Made by a program: the position numbers and the translations under genes
The notes under the pieces: generated by a model
Databases searched by the model: none
Seen by the model: the letters and a program-made list of their open reading frames with translations, nothing else
What the model was told of the DNA's origin: nothing
Source of the DNA: a virus
Strand: one strand, 5' to 3'
Length of the DNA: 25,878 bases
IMG/VR virus record: IMGVR_UViG_3300029448_006757
Span: 1-25,878 of that record
Shown: one piece after another, positions 20,216 through 25,878 of the stretch
How the letters are laid out: every line of letters begins with the position of its first letter
Position numbering within the stretch: position 1 is the stretch's first letter

Positions 20216-22848
20216 TACCCAAATAATTTATCAAATGTGTTGTCTGCTTCTGAATTTCCGAGATCCCAATCCAACACACCAATTAAGTTGTCCAACTTTT
20301 TGTTTATCAAAGTTGATTCCATTTCATCATCAGCAAACGGCATTTCTTTAAACCAATCTGGAATACGTAATTCATCTGTTGGATATGCAATTGATGTATA
20401 TCCCATAGGGTTGTCTTTCAGTTTACACACGATACATTTTTGACCATCAATGATATCCATCGAGTATCTATCATTATAAACCTTTTTGAGTGTGTTCCAA
20501 TTGATGGCGGCTCTTACGTGTCCAGGCATATTAATTTTGCCTTTACGTTTTTCACGTGTGTGATATTCAGTAAGTTTGTTCACACGTCTTGGCGAACCTT
20601 TTTCCCAGCCTGGCATCTTTTTGAACTCTAATCTAAAGTCTGCAATAAATTCCATTATTTCTTGTTCTTCTTTTCCTGTTAAGACTCTATCAAGGACATC
20701 GGATAAAAAATTTTGTATGTAACTTGGAGTATCCGACCTTTTGAGATCTAATCCCATTGCCTTTATTTTGTCTATTTTGTTTCCTTCTAGATCATAAATC
20801 TTAATTGCATATCTTTTCTTTGTGATGAATAGACCTTTTGAACCTACAACTTCTCTACCTGCTTTGATTAATTTACCATATGTTGATGGACAGTTGAATG
20901 CATCTTGCATATATTTTGTAAATGATTTGTTTACTTCTTGTGCAACTGAATCATAAAGTTGTGTTACAGATTCTTCTGACCATGGAATGTTGCCTGCATC
21001 AATTTCTTCTTTCAAAGGAGTATATGCTGAAAAATAAACAGAGTCAGTATCACCATAAATCACTGCTGGGCCAACGTAATCATATGTGCCGCAAATAATT
21101 TCATTTGTTTTGGCAGCCATGTGTTTTGTAATACATCTACCAGTCAATGTAGTTGATTGTCCTATCCTAATATCAAAAAATCTACAACCTGGATTTAACA
21201 ATGCACCATACAAGGAATTTAAGTTAATCTTTTTGACCAACTGCCTTTTGTCCCAAAACTCTTGTTCTACTTTATTACCGGCTTCTATTGCTTGTTGGAG
21301 TTTACCTTGCATCTCTTTTCTCTCTGCATACCAACGTTCTAACAATCCTGGAATCACGCCAGCAAATTCATGTGTAAAAATTGTGCCATTAGCACTTAGG
21401 AACCACGGTTTGCCTTGCTCATAAATTAAGTCATGCACTTCCGCCGCACTTAATATATTAGACTCCCCATTCTCCCAATCGATAGTAATACTTTGTGCTC
21501 TGTCTTTACGCATCACGGCACTGTATTCTAATGTACCAAACTGACCTTCCCATGCTCCAGCAAAACTTATTTTCTTTGCCATTTTATCATCAATAAACTC
21601 TTCTGTGAGATCCTGTCGTAGTTGTCCTACAATAGTTTCATTACCCATATTAAGTGCTCTAATCACACTCGGATACAGTGAATTAATATCAATTGACCCA
21701 ATCCAATCATGCAATCCTTTCTTAGGATATGCCACGTAAGCACCTGCCGCCGGATCTGATCCTGGTTCGCGTCTGACTCTATCAGGAACAACCATACCAC
21801 GTCTGTGTGCTTCGTTGATTATACCTTGTTCCGTCACTGCCACAGCACCCATTGTAGTTTGGATCAATACTGTGTTTTGGTGTGCTAGTTCATTTGATAG
21901 ATCAATAAATTTAAGTTTTGCATCAAGTCTGCCTAGCAGTGCTGTATCTTGCCTATTATACTCAATAAATTTTACAAAGTCTTCATTATATAATTGATCA
22001 AGTGTACCTTCATAAGGCGTCTTTTGTTCACCAAGTTCATGTTTAGATATAAAGTCTAATGCGTAAGAATGTCTTTCTTCATAAGTGTATTTTCTATAAA
22101 GTTGCATGTAGTCTAAATGCACCCTGCCAATAATATCATATGTGACTTCTTCATTACCAAAACGTTCAAACGTTCTTTTGCGTGGAAATGTATTCCACAA
22201 ACACAAACGTCTTGTGTCATCTTTGCTTAACACTTTGGCAATTCTATGGACAGTATATGGAATATCAAAGCCTTCTGAGTTCCAGCCTGATATCACATCA
22301 GCATCTTCTATTATTGTAATAAACTTATCTAACATGTCTGCTTCATCAGGGCATAACATTGTGTTTTCAAATTGTTGTTCAACAATTTCTGGATTAGGAA
22401 AGTTCTTTGGTGGCACTGCAAGAGTAATCAATTGATCTAACCAATCCAAGTATACTGTTACAGAAATAATCGGAGACCATGCATCAGCAGGTTTGGCATA
22501 CCCTTTAGCAGGATCAAAGTCTACCTCAATATCAAAAAATGCACATTGTAATTTTGGAGTCTCTTTTCCAAGATAGTTTTCTTCGAGACATCTGAAAATT
22601 GGATTTACATCTGATTCATACGTCTTTTGATCTTTGTGAAATGCAAGTTCACGTTTGAATTCTTTGCCCTGTTTTGTTGCTATCCTACTTACAGGATTAC
22701 CATAGATACTTTTGTATTTGCCTTTTGGATCATCGTAATAAGCCACATAACGAGCAGGATATTCTGTGAAATATCTTTTGCCATCTCTTCTTTCAACCAC
22801 AGATATCTTGTCTGCTTCCCTATCAAAAAGTGCGTCGACATAACTCAT
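20215..22848 (-). CDS. 43: Family B DNA polymerase (T4 gp43-like)
   Basis: The replicative polymerase with 3'-5' proofreading, 877 aa (T4 gp43 is 898). Exonuclease motifs: AFFDIEVDF (Asp106, Glu108), SGWNSEGFDIP (187-197) and YNRQD (297-301). Polymerase motifs: SIDINSLYPS (motif A, ending at 394), KINLNSLYG (motif B, 540-548), YGDTDS (motif C, 598-603) and TKKRYAIKI. The final residues NTFDKLFG form a C-terminal clamp-binding-type peptide, as expected for gp43. The ATG at 22848 overlaps the stop of the small membrane protein (ATGA) and has no clear Shine-Dalgarno, so translation is likely coupled. Confidence 0.97.
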   Translation of the reverse strand: MSYVDALFDREADKISVVERRDGKRYFTEYPARYVAYYDDPKGKYKSIYGNPVSRIATKQGKEFKRELAFHKDQKTYESDVNPIFRCLEENYLGKETPKLQCAFFDIEVDFDPAKGYAKPADAWSPIISVTVYLDWLDQLITLAVPPKNFPNPEIVEQQFENTMLCPDEADMLDKFITIIEDADVISGWNSEGFDIPYTVHRIAKVLSKDDTRRLCLWNTFPRKRTFERFGNEEVTYDIIGRVHLDYMQLYRKYTYEERHSYALDFISKHELGEQKTPYEGTLDQLYNEDFVKFIEYNRQDTALLGRLDAKLKFIDLSNELAHQNTVLIQTTMGAVAVTEQGIINEAHRRGMVVPDRVRREPGSDPAAGAYVAYPKKGLHDWIGSIDINSLYPSVIRALNMGNETIVGQLRQDLTEEFIDDKMAKKISFAGAWEGQFGTLEYSAVMRKDRAQSITIDWENGESNILSAAEVHDLIYEQGKPWFLSANGTIFTHEFAGVIPGLLERWYAERKEMQGKLQQAIEAGNKVEQEFWDKRQLVKKINLNSLYGALLNPGCRFFDIRIGQSTTLTGRCITKHMAAKTNEIICGTYDYVGPAVIYGDTDSVYFSAYTPLKEEIDAGNIPWSEESVTQLYDSVAQEVNKSFTKYMQDAFNCPSTYGKLIKAGREVVGSKGLFITKKRYAIKIYDLEGNKIDKIKAMGLDLKRSDTPSYIQNFLSDVLDRVLTGKEEQEIMEFIADFRLEFKKMPGWEKGSPRRVNKLTEYHTREKRKGKINMPGHVRAAINWNTLKKVYNDRYSMDIIDGQKCIVCKLKDNPMGYTSIAYPTDELRIPDWFKEMPFADDEMESTLINKKLDNLIGVLDWDLGNSEADNTFDKLFG

Positions 22849-23069
22849 ACAATATAGTTTAACACAATCCCTCCTGTGCCTACAAGGAATAAAACAGCAT
22901 TTGTAACAATCAATGACGGTTCACGCCACATACAAGAAACAGCCAGCCATATGAGACCTCCTAGTGCTAGTATGATAGCACCAAGCGGGTATATGCCAAA
23001 GGCATTAATGCCTGTGCCTACAATCAGAGTTGCAGTGGCTAGCCATTTAAGTAATGTGTCTATTTTCAT
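22845..23069 (-). CDS. Small membrane protein (74 aa, about three TM segments)
   Basis: Unrecognised family. Hydrophobic stretches at about residues 8-27, 29-47 and 53-73 alternate with short loops; WREPSLIVTN marks the turn into the last segment. Small three-helix proteins of this type occur in marine T4-like phages, and no function is assigned. It starts in an ATGA overlap with pseudoazurin and ends in an ATGA overlap with DNA polymerase, so it links a periplasmic electron carrier to the replication block in one transcript. Confidence 0.68.
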   Translation of the reverse strand: MKIDTLLKWLATATLIVGTGINAFGIYPLGAIILALGGLIWLAVSCMWREPSLIVTNAVLFLVGTGGIVLNYIV

Positions 23070-23485
23070 AAAGAGTCAAGTAATTCTGCTAACTTCTTTT
23101 TTGACTTGCCCATTGCTTTTGCTCCAGCAATCGAATCTTTGTTTGAAAGATCACCACCAACAACTACCAGTCCGATCATGCCCATAGACTTATGTGGTGT
23201 ACAAACGTAATAGTATATGCCTGGGGTGTCGAATGTATGTGAGAACTCTTTATTCATTTTACTTTTTTTTGGCAATGTTGCTCCTGGTGGGCCGGCAACA
23301 AATTCAACATTGTGTCCTTTGGAAGTTGGTAACCAAGTTATTGTGTGTGCAACATCAACATTCACAATGTCTTCTGAGTAAACCATTTTGGCTCCATCAT
23401 CACGTTTGTTCAACATGTCGATACTGTGTTCTGCATATGCAGGTGTTACAAATAAAAAAACTAATAGTGTAATAATGTATTTCAT
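23066..23485 (-). CDS. Pseudoazurin-like type 1 copper protein
   Basis: 139 aa with a signal peptide (MKYIITLLVFLFVTPAYA, cleavage expected after residue 18), so the mature protein is periplasmic. All type 1 copper ligands are present: His58 in KGHNVEFV, Cys95 and His98 in YYVCTPHKSMGM, and Met103. HSIDMLNK at the mature N-terminus and the helical C-terminal extension (IAGAKAMGKSKKKLAELLDSL region) are those of pseudoazurin rather than plastocyanin. Pseudoazurins shuttle electrons to cytochrome oxidases or denitrification reductases. A phage copy would be an auxiliary metabolic gene that keeps host respiration going. AAGGAG precedes the ATG. It follows dsbA and is coupled to the membrane protein. 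Confidence 0.9.
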   Translation of the reverse strand: MKYIITLLVFLFVTPAYAEHSIDMLNKRDDGAKMVYSEDIVNVDVAHTITWLPTSKGHNVEFVAGPPGATLPKKSKMNKEFSHTFDTPGIYYYVCTPHKSMGMIGLVVVGGDLSNKDSIAGAKAMGKSKKKLAELLDSL

Positions 23486-23494
23486 TTATGCTCC

Positions 23495-23746
23495 TTATCT
23501 TGCTATGTCTAATAATACTTCTAAGTCTTCAAAATCTTCTCTTTCAGCGGCCGCACTGTCTTTGAATCTTACGTTGATTGCTTTCATTAGTACCGCTGGT
23601 TTTATATTAAGTTCTAGTGCTACTGCTTTTACAGTGTCACGCAATCCTTCATTGAGGTCTTGTACTTCTTGTTTTACGTTTGTTCCTTGTTGTATGATCT
23701 GTTTGATCTTGGCTTGATCATCAGAACTAAAATTTGCTATTGCCAT
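23495..23746 (-). CDS. dsbA: DsbA-like dsDNA-binding protein (T4 type)
   Basis: 83 aa against 89 in T4 DsbA (a double-stranded DNA-binding protein affecting late transcription, not the disulfide oxidoreductase). It is helical and charged: a QAKIKQIIQQGTNVKQEVQDL helix, then LNEGLRDTVKAVALELNIKPAVLMKAINV and an acidic C-terminus. The IKPAVLMKAI segment looks like a DNA-binding helix-turn-helix. AAAGGAG (23760-23754) lies seven bases before the ATG and a sigma70-like promoter further upstream. First gene of the replication block. Motif-level recognition only. Confidence 0.7.
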   Translation of the reverse strand: MAIANFSSDDQAKIKQIIQQGTNVKQEVQDLNEGLRDTVKAVALELNIKPAVLMKAINVRFKDSAAAEREDFEDLEVLLDIAR

Positions 23747-23769
23747 GGTTATTCTCCTTTGAAAAATTA

Positions 23770-23798
23770 ATTATACAGTAAATTTTTAAGTTTGTCTA
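23770..23798 (-). promoter_or_regulatory. Sigma70-type promoter of the dsbA/polymerase block
   Basis: TAGACA (23798-23793), a 17-base spacer and TATAAT (23775-23770): 11 of 12 consensus positions. The -35 overlaps the last codons of the SGNH-like gene. It is followed by a short leader with AAAGGAG before dsbA. Confidence 0.8.
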
Positions 23799-24457
23799 TA
23801 GATATGTTTGTTTGCATAATCATCAGTGTTTGTAAATTGTAACACTCGATTATTTTCAATCATATCAAATATTTCATTTGCTATTTGTTTGTGTGATTCA
23901 GGTCCTGGGTGCTTAGAATCATTTGCGTTAAAATCATTTAAGTTTTTTGAATACTCTACATACCTAACAGAATTGTTTTTGCAACAATTTTTTATACTGT
24001 GAATATTTGTTACTGTTTTAGCATACACATAATCTTCATCAATGAATTCTTGTATTTTGGTTTTTGGTAAATCCATACTCGGAAGCCATAGTGTGGGTGC
24101 TTGATTGCCATTTGATATTTCACGTCTAATCGGAAACATGAAATGATTTACAACAATTTTTGGTTGTAATTTTTCAATCCAATAAGGCAAAATTCTTGCA
24201 GTTGTATCTGAACCAGATCCAGGAATGCATAAATTATTACATCTTATGTTTAACTTTGTTTCTAGTATATTGGTGTAACGATCAACAGTATTAACACCTA
24301 CCCCAAACCCGTATGAACAACCAAAGAAAAGTATGCCATCTTTTTCAAATTCAGTATCTCTAAATCCTGCACTGTTAAATTCATACAAAACGGAATGTTC
24401 ACTGTAAGACTTGCCAGAGTAACCTAGGATGTCACACACAGAAAGAAAACTTGTCAT
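23786..24457 (-). CDS. SGNH-hydrolase-like protein
   Basis: 223 aa. Block I appears as ILFFGCSYGFGVGV with Ser48 as candidate nucleophile. A block II-like NLCIPGSGSDTTARIL follows, and then VVNHFMFPIRRE, with Asn-His standing for block III. The C-terminus has NDSKHPGPESHKQIAN, where the catalytic Asp-x-x-His pair of SGNH enzymes is expected. Such phage proteins are probably esterases, perhaps acting on polysaccharide or lipid. The N-terminal SEHSVLYEFNSAGFRDTEF stretch is typical of the larger family. It is coupled to the 46-aa gene by TAATG. A related protein occupies the left window edge. Confidence 0.7.
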   Translation of the reverse strand: MTSFLSVCDILGYSGKSYSEHSVLYEFNSAGFRDTEFEKDGILFFGCSYGFGVGVNTVDRYTNILETKLNIRCNNLCIPGSGSDTTARILPYWIEKLQPKIVVNHFMFPIRREISNGNQAPTLWLPSMDLPKTKIQEFIDEDYVYAKTVTNIHSIKNCCKNNSVRYVEYSKNLNDFNANDSKHPGPESHKQIANEIFDMIENNRVLQFTNTDDYANKHIYRQT

Positions 24458-24597
24458 TATTTTTTAGTTTGTTTTTTCATTCCGGCACTGAAATATCTTA
24501 CAGAGCCTTCTTTGTTTTTCTTCAAACCACGACTGCCAGGGGATATAGGCTTATCCAACTGTTTTGATATCTGTACAAATTCTTTAATCTTCACCAT
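24457..24597 (-). CDS. Tiny basic protein (46 aa) of unknown function
   Basis: I start at the ATG at 24597 (MVKIKEFVQ), which overlaps the upstream gene by 14 bases; a longer reading to 24672 would overlap much more. The product is very basic (LDKPISPGSRGLKKNKEG; MKKQTKK at the end) and could bind nucleic acid or a partner protein; nothing else is visible. The stop overlaps the SGNH-like start (TAATG), which supports its being real despite its size. Confidence 0.5.
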   Translation of the reverse strand: MVKIKEFVQISKQLDKPISPGSRGLKKNKEGSVRYFSAGMKKQTKK

Positions 24598-25288
24598 ACA
24601 TCGCGTCCGAATTGTCTTTGTCATATTTATTGAATCTACTGCCATCCTTGTATGTGGCTCCTTTAGAACCAAACTCTGTCATGTAGTCATCGGAAGTGCC
24701 GCCAGTCCTTTTGTTTTCAACCGTGTACACTGTTTGGTCAATTTTGTAACCAGGATTGCGTGTTAGTCTTTCTGTGATGTATGCATCATCAGTCCATACA
24801 ATTCTGTTATTAGGATATATGAAAAAATTCCCATCGTCCATCTTAAATGTGTGTCCGCATTTATGTTCTGGATCTTCGGCAAAGTTACAGTCTGTATTGC
24901 CAGCATGATTTTCCCATGACCAGTCTAGGGTGAACATGTATTCTCCCCAATGTCTACCGCCATGCAAATCAATTAGTTCTGCTCTGCGTCTTGCTAATCT
25001 GTGTCGCACATTTACATCAATGTAAGGGGAAAAACAATTCCAATATTGATGCATTTCAATTGGATGTATCGGAGCATCTTCTTTCCAACAAAATGCCATG
25101 ATAGGTCTACGTGTCCAGTTGACTCCGTTTTCCATTAATGCTTCAAACAACGGAACTTTGTGTTCCATTGATGCTACTGAATGAACTTCGGCTACTGAAA
25201 AATCTCCGTGCCCTTTTTGATGATCATACATGTATTCATCTCTTATTAGACAAGTAAAAGGTGGAAGGTTATGATTCAAGTAAGCCAT
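24584..25288 (-). CDS. Conserved T4-like marine phage protein of unknown function (234 aa)
   Basis: No function recognised, but the N-terminus MAYLNHNLPPFTCLIRDEY and a central GEYMFTLDWSWENH followed by HKCGHTFKMDDGNFFIYPNN have the look of a protein conserved in marine T4-like phages (from memory). Two His-Cys clusters (EHKCGHTF; FCWKED) could bind metal, but no known site is complete. It lies 15 bases after a DUF5872-like gene, and GTAATAATAAG separates them, with no clear Shine-Dalgarno before the ATG. Confidence 0.72.
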   Translation of the reverse strand: MAYLNHNLPPFTCLIRDEYMYDHQKGHGDFSVAEVHSVASMEHKVPLFEALMENGVNWTRRPIMAFCWKEDAPIHPIEMHQYWNCFSPYIDVNVRHRLARRRAELIDLHGGRHWGEYMFTLDWSWENHAGNTDCNFAEDPEHKCGHTFKMDDGNFFIYPNNRIVWTDDAYITERLTRNPGYKIDQTVYTVENKRTGGTSDDYMTEFGSKGATYKDGSRFNKYDKDNSDAMYGED

Positions 25289-25303
25289 TATAGCTACTTA
25301 TTA

Positions 25304-25831
25304 TTACTTTTTTGCTCGACTGGCAACGTTGATTGCTTTGCCTTTACGACTAGGATTTTTATCCTTTTTGCGTTTTCTTCTAACGGCGTTTGCTATTGCT
25401 TTCTTGCCGCCACTTGCTCTTAAGGATGCCGCTCTTGATTTGGACAGGCACTTAGGTTTGCCTTCACCTTTTTTTCTGTCGCCACACTTGCCTATTCTTT
25501 CACCTTTGGTATTGTAACGATCCCAGCCTCCACCTCCTGCGCCACCTTTTTTGCCTTTGCCAAACCAAGCACGTAGACCTGAGTGACTTCCTTCTTGTAC
25601 ATTATCATGATACGCACAAGAATTTAAAAGTGAAAAGTTTTCGTGAAAGTATGCAACAGCATCATCTTCGTTATCAAAAAGTTTTACTGGTTCATTAAAT
25701 TTATCTACTACAAGATATCTGTCTTCACGTTTGACACAGTTAGGAACACGTTTGCCAAACATTGTTTTAAAGCCTTTACGTTTATAGCCTTTCCAACAGC
25801 GAGTTCCTTCATGAAATTCTTTTGCTCTCAT
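25304..25831 (-). CDS. Basic DUF5872-like phage protein
   Basis: 175 aa. The N-terminus has RCWKGYKRKGFKTMFGKRVP followed by NC, a motif seen in several marine phage proteins. The C-terminal half is Gly/Lys-rich (GWDRYNTKGERIGKCGD) and then runs CLSKSRAASLRASGGKKAIA into a highly basic tail ending RAKK, which looks like DUF5872. Function is unknown. The charge and Gly-rich linker suggest nucleic-acid binding or packaging in the virion. The ATG overlaps the stop of the truncated upstream gene (TAATG). Confidence 0.68.
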   Translation of the reverse strand: MRAKEFHEGTRCWKGYKRKGFKTMFGKRVPNCVKREDRYLVVDKFNEPVKLFDNEDDAVAYFHENFSLLNSCAYHDNVQEGSHSGLRAWFGKGKKGGAGGGGWDRYNTKGERIGKCGDRKKGEGKPKCLSKSRAASLRASGGKKAIANAVRRKRKKDKNPSRKGKAINVASRAKK

Positions 25832-25878
25832 TAAATTAGTCCCAGTGCGTTGGCGATGCTGATTTCAATTGTTAATAG
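25831..25878 (-). CDS. C-terminal end of an unidentified gene, cut by window edge
   Basis: The minus strand reads in frame from the window edge as LLTIEISIANALGLI and a TAA that overlaps the next ATG. Fifteen residues are too few to identify the protein. The stop/start overlap of the same type used across the window makes it likely a real gene end. Confidence 0.55.
   Translation of the reverse strand, partial: LLTIEISIANALGLI

Noticed and set aside
1-25878. tRNA genes, CRISPR arrays and insertion sequences
   Set aside because: No cloverleaf-type sequence, regularly spaced repeats, transposase motif or long inverted repeats seen; coding density leaves little room.

Overview
The window looks like the early/middle gene region of an AT-rich, T4-like (tailed, myovirus-type) marine bacteriophage. 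The evidence is a T4-type replication set (family B DNA polymerase, gp45-like sliding clamp, RNase H/FEN nuclease, DsbA-like DNA-binding protein) and many small phage-type conserved proteins. Genes are packed with ATGA or TAATG stop/start overlaps, and all but one lie on the minus strand. No tRNA, CRISPR array, transposase or structural gene is visible. The host cannot be proven. A pseudoazurin-type copper protein with a signal peptide argues for a Gram-negative, probably proteobacterial, marine host rather than a cyanobacterium.

Layout, in minus-strand transcription order from 25878 down to 1. (a) 25878-23786: end of an unidentified gene, a basic DUF5872-like protein, two small unknowns and an SGNH-hydrolase-like protein. 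(b) A sigma70-like promoter at about 23798-23770 leads into dsbA, pseudoazurin, a small membrane protein, DNA polymerase, a methyltransferase-like protein, and then a GC-richer beta-sandwich/methyltransferase fusion that appears inserted. (c) A second promoter at 18039-18011 leads into the sliding clamp and a DpdA-like DNA-guanine transglycosylase. Small proteins follow, then a QueD-like T-fold protein, GMP reductase, a glycosyltransferase, GTP cyclohydrolase I and a Gpt-like phosphoribosyltransferase. (d) One plus-strand gene, an amidinotransferase-family protein with foreign-looking codon use, interrupts the layout. (e) A second, canonical amidinotransferase is followed by a 2OG-Fe(II) oxygenase and a very short DegT/StrS-like protein. 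(f) A perfect consensus promoter at 7812-7784 leads, apparently leaderless, into QueE, a beta-sandwich protein, a radical SAM protein and an SDR-like protein. (g) Another perfect consensus promoter at 4715-4687, also apparently leaderless, leads into a phage protein, RNase H, a third amidinotransferase-like protein, a beta-sandwich protein, glutaredoxin and small unknowns, ending in a second SGNH-like protein cut by the window edge.

Two systems stand out. First, FolE, QueD-like, QueE and DpdA-like proteins form most of a 7-deazaguanine DNA-modification pathway, with Gpt and GMP reductase supporting guanine nucleotide supply. QueC and QueF are not in the window. The DpdA-like protein ends in a peptide resembling the polymerase's clamp-binding tail, so modification may be coupled to the replisome. 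Second, three amidinotransferase-family proteins, a 2OG oxygenase, a minimal StrS-like protein, radical SAM and SDR enzymes, a glycosyltransferase and three copies of one beta-sandwich domain look like a small-molecule or glycan tailoring set of unknown product.

Two genes are bounded by short perfect direct repeats (11 and 12 bp) whose collapse would restore clean gene junctions. This suggests recent gene gain by short-homology recombination.
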